Origin: Heloderma charlesbogerti | Taxonomy: Eukaryota > Chordata > Lepidosauria > Squamata > Helodermatidae | Direction of reading: 5' to 3' | DNA length: 64,000 bases | NCBI GenBank assembly: GCA_026122225.1 | Contig: JANEZZ010001862.1 | Location: 558,001-622,000 of the forward strand | Shown: one piece after another, positions 12,084 to 24,000 of the stretch | Position numbering within the stretch: the stretch's first letter is position 1 | Layout of the letters: each line of letters begins with the position of its first letter | Notes under the pieces: generated by a model | The model's input: only the letters and a program-made list of their open reading frames with translations | Database searches by the model: none | What the model was told of the DNA's origin: nothing | Position numbers and translations under genes: made by a program

Positions 12084-15000
12084 CTGAGGAGAAAAAAGAA
12101 GGCATGTGTTAATATACATTAACAGTAAGCAACAACAGATCAAAGATAAAATACAGTAATAATTACTATCATGTGACACAGTACTTTAGACTATATTTGA
12201 CATGACCATTTAAGAGGCAATATAAGTTTCTGATACACCATCAGCAGGGTGCAGTTTGTTTAACTATCACTTTGACAAATCATCAAGAGCTTTACCTTTT
12301 CAGCATGCAACTCCTTTGCTGAGGGAACTGCACCGGCAAAAAATATGCGAGTTAAGATACACTGTAAAAGATACTTTTACAACACTGTAAAAGTTGTGAA
12401 GCACATGAAAAAATAATTTCCAGACAGGCAGTCATGATATGACAGTTGAAAAAAAAACAATGAAGACCAACATTATGTCATAAACTTTTGTGGACTGCAT
12501 GGGATTCATGAGCTGTTGTCCTGGCCTATATACACATGGTGGAGGGAGGGGAGTAAATAGTGAGGTCAAAGGGAAATATAATGCAGGAAGTACAAACAAG
12601 TGACAATAATGTTATTATCAGTGGCCGTACACAAAACAGTTGTTGTTAATAACACAAACATCCTGGCATTGGGTAAGCTAATTAATACATGTAGTGTGAT
12701 AAAAACAACAACAACAACCCTTTATACATGAAAGACTGACTAATTAAAAAACCCACAGAACATAAAATTCAACCTCTTGATTAATTGTAGTTCAGCAGTC
12801 TCTCATTCTACTCTCCCTCTGAAGTTCTTTTGTTCAAGAACAGCCATTTTAAGGTCTGCTACAAAGTGCCCTGGAAGGCTGAAATATTACCCCATGTTTT
12901 TTCTCATATTGGCATTTCTTTTCTCTTTTTTTTAAATCTATTTTTATTTTATTTTTATAAATAAATAAACAATACCAGCAACATAATCAGAATCTTCAGT
13001 TTCCAACAATACAGTATTCTGAGGGCAGGGGGAGGGAGGGTAGCAAAAGAAGAAGGGGAAAAAAGAAAAAGAAAAAGAAAGGGGGGTTATATCTAAAAGC
13101 AAACCAAATATCCAAATATAAATCCAATTACAGATTATACCTATACAGCACTCTTCCAAAAATTGCAGGTATTATTAGATCTTCAATCCGCTGCATCACA
13201 AACGATTAAGCTTATCTTTCAGTGTCATAACCTCAGTCTTATAGCAAAGGAACAGGGGCAAACAATCCATTTCCACTGGCCATATATTTCAATTAACACA
13301 TATTAATAAACATCAACGGTTTAGCCAGCAAGGAATAGTAATAATCATAATCCCATGATGATGATGATGATAATAGAAAGAAATTTTTTAAAGAAAAATA
13401 AAAAACAAAAGCAAACCATTTGTGTATTTTAAGTAATATCATCTCTACCAATATATTTATATGTGTACACACACATATAGACACAAACAGGCATTTTATT
13501 ACAATACAACAAAAAAAAGGAGAAAGAAAACAGAAATATGCAAACATTTACTCTGGCATATTGCCTAGACATCCTATCAACTATAACCCAAGCAGCGCTT
13601 CAAAAGAACAGTAAAGATGGCTAAATTCCAACTCAGGGGACTGAGAGAATTGGTTCCCTTTTTTTTAATTTTAATACCACTAAAGAATGTCTCTGCAGCA
13701 TCAGGATTTAAAAACCTTTTCATCTGGCTTTCAAAAAGAATGCAAAATGTAGGCGGATATTTAATATGATATTGAAGGTCAATTTGCTTTGCCAAACTTC
13801 TTGCCTTGGTAAATTACCTTCTTCTGTCAGCGATTTCTTTAGTATAATCAGGCAAGAGCATAATCATGTCATTTGCTGGTCCCCACCAAAGCACACCTCG
13901 TTCTCTTGCCAGACGCATAAGATACTTTTTTGTAGAGACTCGTGAAACTTGAACAATAACAGTCCCAAAAGTCCCTTTAGTGCCACATATTGAACCAGGA
14001 ACACGATATGCATGCTCAATATCAAGCAGAAATTATGAGAAGCTTCCATGGCAGTTTCATGAGCATTAACCCGATCTCTGAGGGCATTAGCCTTCGATTC
14101 CATCTTTTGAAAAGAGATATTAATTAAGTCCACAGGCCCTTTAAGGGCAATGATAGAGTTCTGAATTGTTTCAAACTTCTTTGACTGCGCTGATAGCTGA
14201 GAAGACATAGTTTTTATCAAAGCAAGCAACTCCTCTTCATCTCTGGCATTTCTAGAAACCTTTGCCAAGGGAGTAATTGGGGGGTAGATGACATTCCCAA
14301 GCCTTTCTTTTTTTTCCTTTGGTACTGCCATCTTCCACTTTCAAAAGCACAACAAGCAAATATAATTGCAGAAACAGAAAAACAAATACTTAAGCAGATT
14401 TAAGTGCAAGTCCTCAGATATTGCTGGTAGTTTAAATTCAGAAATTATTTTGGAGCCGTCTGTCCTTATGTCTCCTAATTACTTAGGAGTTCCAAACAGC
14501 GTTCAGTAGCGTCTAACCTCAGATTCCAGCCCCTCTGTTTCTCCGCAGAAGCAGCTGTTCTTCCAAGATTTCATCCAGATGGTACTGTAAGCTTCCCCTT
14601 TTAATTCCAGGGAAAGATAAAAAGGTTTCTCAACCTTTTCATAGCTGTTTGAGATAAGCAACCCACGGAGCTCCGCAAGTTGCAGCCAGGACAACATGGC
14701 TCCGACCGGATGTCCTAATATTGGCATTTCTAATGTCCATTTATTCTTTTGCATAAATGTCTTGCTTGTCCTATGTAGCATGCAGAAGAGCACTGCTGGC
14801 AGACTATGGCACACATCATATTGGAAGATAAGCAAGTGAATGAACTCCTGATATTGTAGATTACCTTATTAGGGGCGGAAACCAATGGGGCACTTATACC
14901 TCTGCCAATTCTCTTGCGCTCCCTGATTCTGTTGGGCAAACAGTGGGTCCTGCCAATTCTGTTGTGTGAGCTGGACCTACTGCTTGCACAACAGTGATTT

Positions 15001-18000
15001 AGCGCTTCCCAAAGGAAGCCCTGAAACAAATGGAAACACTTGTTTCTCTGGGGCAGGTTAGCGGAGCTCCCTTATATGTGAACTCCGCCAACATGCCCCT
15101 TTCCAAAAACAAGCATTGTTCATTTGCAATTGCCCCAGAAGCGCTAAATCTTCCTTCTGCAAGCAGTGGACAAGAATTGGAAGGGCATAAGGGAATCAGC
15201 GGAGGCGTAAGTACCCCACCGTATTCCGCCCTGTGTCTTGCAATATCACTGCACTAATAGACATGGGAACAGAGTTGGCATCTGGATTTGCTGCAGGGTC
15301 TGATCCCCGTGTTTGTAACTTTAGTTATGTGACCTGCGATAGCCTTATTAAATGCCAGGTGCAATTCTGCAAGCTACATTGCCTCAGTTTATGCAATACA
15401 ACTCCTGTGCACACAAGAAGCCAATGAACTGGGCTTATTCTGTATATAGTATAATAATCACTGCGGTCACAATCAAATACACCACCAGAACATCTTAGAG
15501 CAAGGGAAAATTCCCTAGTCTCACAGAAAAAAAACAGAGGTGTACTGACTAACCCCTTCATTGATCACTGCCTTGTTGTGGCGAAGGGGCTTGCGTAACT
15601 CAGTGAAGCCATAAGCTATGCCGTGCAAGGCCACCCAAGACGGACAGGTCATGGCAGAGAGTTCTGACAAAATGTGGTCCACTGGAGAAGGAAATGGTAA
15701 CCTACTCCAGGATTCTTGCCAAGAAAACCCCATGGAATGTATCACAAGGCTAAACGATATGACGCCGGAAGATGAGCCCCTCAGGTCGGAAGGTGTACAA
15801 TATACTACTGGGGAAAAGCAGAGGGAATTTCCAAGTAGCGCCAGAAAGAGGGAAGCAGCTGGGCCAAAGCCGAAAGGACACTCAGCTGTGGATGTGTCTG
15901 GTAGTGAAAGGAAGTCTGATGCTGTAAAGAACAATATTATTTAGGAACCTGGAATGTCAGATCAATGAATCAAGGTAAGCTGGAGGTGGTCAAACATGAG
16001 ATGGCAATAAGATTGAACATCTTGGGAATCAGCGAACTAAAATGGACGAACATGGGTGAATTTAATTCAGGTGACCATTATATCTACTACTGTGGGCAAG
16101 AATTAGGGATGTACGAAAGTCACTTACCTTGAACGAAATTTGATTCGCGGTGGGGGGGAGGCACTCCGTCCGTCCCCCCGAAATTCTGGCGGGGGGAGGC
16201 ATTCCGTCCCTCCCCCCCTGAAATTCTGGCTGGGGGGGAGGCGCTCCGTCCCTCCACCCCCGAATCCTGGCCGGCAGGGCCGCAAATGGCGGCGGCCGTA
16301 GCCACCGACGTTTGCATCCCTGCAGTCAGCCATGACAGGCTACGTAAATGTTTACGTAGCCTATCATGGCTGAGTAAAAGAAAACCGCACATACGCAAAT
16401 GGCGGCGCCCACGGGCGCCGCCATTTGCGTTCCTTATTTTGGCACGTCTAGTCTATGTAAACATTTACGCAGACTACGGCGAAAATAAGGGGAACACAAA
16501 TAGCGTAGCGTCTACGCTATTTGCGTTCCCCTTATTTTCACCGTAGTCTACGTAAATGTTTACGTAGACTAGACGTCCCAAAATAAGGAACGCAAATGGC
16601 GGCACCCATGGGCGCCGCCATTAGCGTACGCGCGGGCTTTTTTGTTTTTGTTTTACTCAGCCGTAATAGGCTACGTAAAGATTTACGTAGCCTATCATGA
16701 TATTTTTAAAAAAATCTAGCCATGATAGGCTACGTAAATCTTCACGTAGCCTATCACTTTTTTTTTTTTTTTTTAAACTGGAAATGGTGGCAGCGGCAAC
16801 CAATCGGAAGACCAGCTGCCGCAGGCACCGCCGAACCGCCGCCGCAGCCGCCGCCAGGAGGATTCGCCCAAGGTAAGTCCCGTCCTGGGGGGGGCGGGGG
16901 AGCAGACCGTTTCACCACCAATTTCGGGGGGCCGAATGCACTGGCATTCAGCCTCCCCGAGATTCGTGGCGAAATTCTCTGACATCCATAGCAAAAATCC
17001 CTTAGAATAAATGGGGTAGCACTCATAGTCAACAAAAGGGTGGGAAAAGCAGTACTGGGGTACAATCTCAAAAATGATAGAATGATCTCAGTACGACTCC
17101 AAGGTAAACCATTCAACATCACAGTAATTCAAGTCCATGCCCCAACTACTGAGGCCAAAGAAGCTGAGGTTGATTGGTTCTATGAAGACCTACAACACCT
17201 TCTAGAACTAACACCAAAAAAAGATGTCCTCTTCATCATAGGGGACTGGAATGCTAAAGTAGGAAGTCAAGAAATAACCAGGATAACAGGCAAGCATGGC
17301 CTTGGTGTACAAAATGAAGCAGGACAAAGGCCAATTGGGTTTTGCCAAGAGAACACGCTGATCATAGCAAACACTCTTTTCCAACAGCACAAGAGGCGAC
17401 TCTATACATGGACATCTTGTTGTTGTTCAGTCGATCAGTCGTGTCCGACCCCGTGGACCATAGCACGCCAGGCCTTCCTGTCCTCCGCTCTCTCCCAGAG
17501 TGTGCTCAAGTTCTTATTCATTGCATCGGTGATGCTATCTCGCCATCTCATCTTCTGCCGTCCCCTTCTCCTTTTGCCTTCAGTCTTTCCCAGCATCAGG
17601 GTCTTTTCCAGAGAGTTTTCTCTTCGCATTAGGTGGCCAAAATATTTGAGCTTCAGCTTCAGTATCTGTCCTTCCAATGAGCACTCAGGGTTGATTTCCT
17701 TTAGGATTGACTGGTTTGACCTCCTTGCAGTCCAGGGGACTCGTAACAGTCTTCTCCAGGACCACAGTTCGAAAGCATCAATTCTTCGGTGCTCAGCCTT
17801 CCTTATAGTCCAGCTCTCACAGCCATACGTTACTACTGGGAAAACCATAGCCTTTGTCGGCAAAGTGATGCCTCTGCTTCTTACTATGCTGTCTAGGTTT
17901 TCCATAGCTTTCCTCCCAAGGAGCAAGCGTCTTTTAATTTCATGGCTACAGTCACCGTCTGCAGTGATCGTGGAGCCAAGAAAGTAAAATCTGTCACTGC

Positions 18001-21000
18001 TTCCATTTCTTCCCCTTCTATATGACAGGAAGTGATGGAGCCAGATGCCATGATCTTCGTTTTTGTAATGTTGAGTTTCAAACCAGCTTTTGCACTCTCC
18101 TCTTTCACCCTCAACAAGAGGCTCTTGAGATCCTCTTCGCTTTCTGCCATTACGGTGATATCGTCTGCATATCGGAGGTTGTTGATAATTCTCCCGGCAA
18201 TCTTAATTCCGACCTGTGATTCATCCAACCCAGTGTTTCTCATGATGTGCTCTGCATATAAGATAAATAAGCAGGGTGACAATATGCAGCCTTGTCGTAC
18301 TCCTTTCCCAATTTTGAACCACTCAGTTGTTCCATGTCTGGTTCTTACTGTTGCTTCTTGACCCTCGTACAGCTTTCTCAGGAGACAGGTAAGGTGGTCT
18401 GGTACTCCCATCTCTTTAAGAATTTGCCACAGTTCGTTGTGATCCACACAATCAAAGGCTTTAGCGTAGTCAATGAAGCAGAAATAAACGTTTTTCTGGA
18501 ATTCTCTTGCTTTCTCCATGATCCAGAGAATGTTGGTGATTTGATCTCTAGTTCCTCTGCCTCTTCGAAACCCAGCTTGTACTTCCGGTAGTTCTTGGTT
18601 CACATACTGCTAAAGCCTAGCTTGTAGGATTTTGAGCATCACCTTGCTGGCATGTGAAATGAGCACAATTGTGCGGTAGTTTGAACATTCTTTGGCATTG
18701 GAATGTAAACTGACCTTTCCCAGTCTGGTGGCCACTGTTGAATGTTCCAAATTTGTTGGCATATTGAGTGCAGCACTTTAACAGCATCATCTTTTAGGAT
18801 CTTAAATAGCTCAGCTGGAATACTGTCATCTCCGCTAGCTTTGTGGTTACTAATGCTTCCTAAGGCCCACTTGACTTCACTCTCGAGGATGTCCGGCTCA
18901 AGTTCAGTGACCACACTATCATGGCTATCAGGGACATTCAGATCTTGCCTGTATAGTTCTTCTGTGTATTCTTGCCACCTCTTCTTAATCTCATCTGCTT
19001 CTGTTAGGTCCCTGCCTTCTTTGTCCGTTATCATGCCCGTCTTTGCACAAAACGTTCCCTTGAGATCTCCGATTTTCTTGAAAAGATCTCTGGTCTTTCC
19101 CATTCTGTTGTTTTCCTCTATTTCTTTGCATTGTTCATTTAAGAAGGCCTTCTTGTCTCTCCTTGCTATTCTCTGGAACTCTGCATTCAGTTGGATATAT
19201 CTTCCCCTTCCTCCCTTGCTTTTCGCTTCCCTTTTTTCCTCAGCTACTTGTAAAGCCTCCTCAGACAGCCACTTTGCTTTCTTGCATTTCTTTTTCTTTG
19301 GGATGGATTGAGTTGCTGCCTCCTGAACAGTGTTACGGACCTCCGTCCATAGTTCCTCAGGCACTCTGTCTATCAGGTCTAATCCCTTAAATCTATTTGT
19401 CACCTCCACTTTATATTCATAAGGGATATGATTTAGGTCATAACTGAATGGTTTAGTGGTTTTCCCTACATTCTTCAACTTAAGCCGAAATTTTGCAAGA
19501 AGCACATGATCTGAGCCACAGTCAGCTCCAGGCGTTGTTTTTACTGACTGTATAGAGCTTCTTCCTCTTTGGCTGCAAAGTACATAATCAATCTGATTTC
19601 GATATTGACCATCTGGTGATGTCCATGTCCCCTTCATGGATCACTGCCTTGTTGTGGCGAAGGGGCTTGAGTAACTCAGTGAAGCCATAAGCTATGCCGT
19701 GCAGGGCCACCCAAGATGGACAGGTCATGGCAGAGAGTTCTGACAAAATGTGGTCCACTGGAGAAGGAAATGGCAACCCACTCCAGGATTCTTGCCAAGA
19801 AAACCCCATGGAATGTACCACAAGGCTAAAAGATATGACGCCGGAAGATGAGCCCCTCAGGTCGGAAGGTGTCCAATATACTACTGGGAAAGAGCAGAGG
19901 GAATTTCCAAGTAGCGCCAGAAAGAGGGAAGCGGCTGGGCCAAAGCCGAAAGGACACTCAGCTGTGGATGTGTCTGGTGGTGAAAAGAAAATCTGATGCT
20001 GTAAAGAACAATATTGTTTAGGAACCTGGAATGTCAGATCAATGAATCAAGGTAAGCTGGAGGTGGTCAAACATGAGATGGCAAGATTGAACATCGACAT
20101 CTTGGGAATCAGCAAACTAAAATGGACAGGCATGGACGAATTTAATTCAGGTGACCATCATATCTACTACTGTGGGCAAGAATCCCTTAGAAGAAATGGA
20201 GTAGCACTCATAGTCAACAAAAGGGTGGGAAAAGCAGTACTGGGGAACAATCTCAAAAACAATAGAATGATCTCAGAACGAATCCAAGGCAAACCATTCA
20301 GCATCACAGTAATTCAAGTCTATGCCCCCACCACTGAGGCCGAAGAAGCTGAGGTTGATCGGTTCTATGAAGACCCACAACACCTTCTAGAACTATGAAT
20401 TTATCATTCACCTGTAGAGCACAGATGGCCCAGAGTTAACTCAATTTTTATTACCTTGAAGGGAAATTACTTAAAGACTCAATAAACTTTAAGACTCAAA
20501 AGATCAAATCCTCTTCATTCTGCAATTCTCACCTTCAAACCTTTCCAAAAGCTTAGGCTTGTCATCCAAAAGACAACTGCAGGAGAAATTCAAGTAGTGC
20601 CAATATGAAAGGTCCACTGAAATGACTGAAAGCTAAACAGAATCAGCAGTTTGTACAACACCTTACATTTCATTAAATCCAGGCACTCTATTCATTAAAT
20701 CCAGGCGCTCTTGCATTATGCCACTTTTCCAGATTTTCCCTCCCCCTGCAGGTAACATGCAGCCAGCACGTGCCAGAAGCAACTGGAGTAGAGTGGTGAG
20801 AGGAGGGCATGTAACACCTGAAGCTGACTGAAGGCTGACTGGAGCTCAAGATTGATGCTGTTTTCCACTCGCCTCCCAGGTAACATAAGGCCAGTGCCTG
20901 CCAGAAGCACAACTTGAAGGGCAAGAACCATACGCCTCTTGTCCCATGGCTCTTCAAATGGGCCCTCCAAAAACCACAGGAAAGTGCAGAGAGGGACTAA

Positions 21001-24000
21001 CCATTGCTGCATCACACAGAGCAGCCATGAAAGGACAGGTGGCTGTGGTAGATCTATGCAGACTCAGAAGCTACAAGCACCACCTGTGAGGGCAGCAAAA
21101 ACATTCAGCTGTAAAGAGATAATTTCAGGGTGCACTGTATGTCTGTGATCCTTCTCCAGGGACAAGCCAAGGAAAGTTGCCTTTCTGGATTGCTCCTTCA
21201 GGTGGGGACAGGGGTGAGGAACCACTCTCCTTTGTCAGAGACCCCAGGAAGAGAGGAATTTCTGGAAACAGGGGATATACTGTATGTGCTGTCTCCTGAG
21301 GGAATACTAAACAGGGTTGGATTAATACTTAGGGTTGGACTAATACTTAGGAAAGCTGTCTCACTCGGCTCTCACATGAACAGGTTGTCTCTCACTCACT
21401 CTGCCTCTGAGAGATGGTTATAGGGTGGGGTGAGAGGGCAACTAAGACCTGTAAGGAGGAACTGAGTGAGACAGCTCCTCAAAAAGCAAGCTGTCTCCTA
21501 CTCACTCTGCTGATCTATTCAGTTTTAGGCTGTATATCTATATGTTCTCTGCTCTCTGTAGGATCAGGAAATCACGCAAAGCCCTCAAAGGCTTGCTGTA
21601 AGCAATTTGCATTACATTTTGCAGATGAAATTGCTCACATTCATTCCAACTTGGATGTCATCATATTGACAGAGTCAGAGATGGATGCAGCCAAGGTTCC
21701 ATCTAATCATGTTGTTCCATCTAATCATGTTCCATTTAATCACAAGATTTCAACTTGTGCAGCCTGATGATGTGGACAAGTTACTTGGATATGCGAGACC
21801 CACCACCTGCTCTTTGGATCCATGCCTTTCCTAGATATTAACATCTGCCAGGACTGAGGTTATCATATGGACCTCAGAGGCTTCCCACTGCACTTGAGGC
21901 AGCAGTTAAACCCTTGTATTAAAAAAAAACCACGAATTTGGATCCCTTGATTCTGGATATTTCTTTATTTAATATATTTCTTAGCTGCCTTTCAAAACCA
22001 TCGTCTTTCCAAGGTGTTTTACAATATAAAACAGGCAATCTCAGTATCATGTTAAAAAAGCAATGTTTTAATGCTACATTTTATCTTATTGTATTGTTAT
22101 GGGATTGAGGGTTAGCCTAAATTATCTCTTAATTTGCCTCAAGCTAAGTGATTGCCTCCAAGATTTCTTTGAATGGATTTTCTACCCCTGCAGATTAGGG
22201 ATGTCAGAGGAGTCCACATGAATTTTAAATGGGATCGAATTCTGACAAATCCGGTCCACGGAATCCTTGGAACGGGGCAGCCCGGTTCACCCAGACCAGA
22301 GCTCATGCGGACCCTTTTTTGTCCACCGAATGGCAGATTTTACAAAAATAATCACAAAAAGAAATCTGTAAATCGGAAATGGAAGAAGAACGTGAACGGC
22401 TTTACCCTTTTTACGACAGTAAATAGACATTTTCCCTGTGACCCGAGGCTTTCTTTCGCTGGGGCTGAATTGCGAAATCCACGGAAATCCTCCATCTTTT
22501 CTGTTTATTGTCTGTGGAGGTGAGGTGAGGTGAGGTCACGACAGGTCTGGTGAGGTCAGGTGAGGTGAGGTCAGGACAGATCCAGTGAGGTCAGGTGAGG
22601 TGACATCAGGACAGGTCCGGTGAGGTCAGGTGACCGGAAATTACATGGGGAATCCCCGCGAAGGGCTTTACCCTTTTTACGATAATAAATAGGCATTTTC
22701 CCTATGACCCGAGGCTTACGTAGACCGACGGCGGGCGCGCAAAAAGGATTTTTCGGCAGTACTTATGGAATTATATTCATAAGTTCGGGGAGCTGGGGAA
22801 AAAAACGGGGGAATCCAGGGCATGCAGACGGCAAAACGGGGCAGCCCTCGGCTCTGCGGAACCCTCGCGGAGCGGAGCCGCTCCGCAAGGATTCCACAAG
22901 AGAGGAACGGATTGCTCCCCACCCCCGTGGATTCCCCACCAGAACAGATGGTGGGGAATCCGTACATCCCTACTGCAGATTGACCAAGGCTTGGACTTGT
23001 TAATAGTCCTGGCAAAGTGGCCCAATACCTTATCTTTGTTAAGGAGGTTAACTGATCGCTACCAATAGATGTCACAGAATGACTAAGAAAATGTTCTGGA
23101 AGGAGACAGTCATTTTAGAGAAAGGGAGCATGTCTTTATCCCCCACACCACATCTTCTCCACCCTTTTTTTGGAGATGATGTCATCAAACCATTTGTGTT
23201 TTAAAAACCAGACTGGCAGTTTTGGAGATTGGCAGACTGAGAAGATCAGAAAGCTGGGCTGGCTCTGGGAGTATCTATGATGTTGGCTGTTGACATAAGA
23301 CCAGTAAACCTTGGGGCATCTTTCAGAATATTTAATGTCATGCCTCTACCTATTCTCAACCTGTATATTTTGTGAAAAGACACAAACATTACAAGACACC
23401 ATAAAGCTTCATGTGACCTCACTCCAAAGAAGACCAAGCCTAGGTAAGTGTTGTACAACTGAAATTTCTTACCACTCAGAGAACTGACGTCCACATAACA
23501 ATATTTGTATTGTATTGTTCTATTTTGTTAATTGCTTGTTTTCATTTTGTGAGCCACCAAGAGAATTTTTTTGTACAAACTTAGAGAGCAATCATATGGC
23601 CCCTAGAGTCTGGGGGGCCATAGGATACTTCAGATTCCTGGATCCAAGGTCAGAGACAGTGATCTGATCTTAGACCCAGGAGTCTAAGCTCCCTGCCCCC
23701 TTGCAGCTGGCATGGAGAGAACTGTACTGGTAACCTCAGAGAGGACAGAAGGGGGGCGTGCCATTGGGCAGGGAGGGGATTGGGGAAGCAGGGATACAAG
23801 CAGTCACCAGCCTTCCCCAGCCTCCTTCCCTCTCCCTCCCCGATACCTCAGCTAGCTGGGTGAAAACACCCGTCTAGCTAAAATGCAGAGCAAGGGGCGG
23901 GGGAGGGTGGAGTTGAAGATCACCTCCATGCTCCTGCTCTGCATAGGATCCCCGTCAGTCTCCGAACTCAGAGACTGACAGGAATCCCAAAACGACTGTG

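Larger units (their letters stand above)
16104..16990. mobile_element. hAT-like non-autonomous DNA transposon, copy A
   Basis: 887 bp with termini TAGGGATGT and ACATCCATA (one mismatch as an inverted repeat) and an 8-bp duplication GCAAGAAT/GCAAAAAT (16096-16103, 16991-16998). The empty site is confirmed by the BovB copy at 20.1 kb, which reads GGGCAAGAATCCCTTAG without the insert. An 8-bp TSD is the hAT signature. The interior holds three G/C-rich tandem units and a nested palindrome cluster. No transposase coding is present. Confidence 0.85.
15553..17416 (+). mobile_element. BovB 5' portion, copy A', interrupted by a hAT-like insert
   Basis: Starts CCCCTTCATTGATCACTG, the same 5' terminus as the copy at 19629. 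It contains the small BovB ORF1 (15618-15944, MPCKATQDGQVMAESSDK...). The endonuclease start follows at 15964 (MNQGKLEVVKHEMA), is broken at 16104 by a transposon and resumes at 16999 (SLRINGVALIV-like, then FNITVIQVHAPT, VLFIIGDWNAKVGSQ and RRLYTWTS). It ends abruptly at ACATGGACATC (17406-17416), where an inverted BovB 3' half begins. Confidence 0.9.

Noticed and set aside
15618..15944. Host gene for the 108-codon frame and its twin at 19694-19996
   Set aside because: Both lie at the same position in BovB 5' ends and are followed by the endonuclease; they are the transposon's small ORF1.
22516..22633. CRISPR-like array of GAGGTCAGGT repeats
   Set aside because: Units are short, contiguous and without unique spacers; vertebrate minisatellite inside a transposon.
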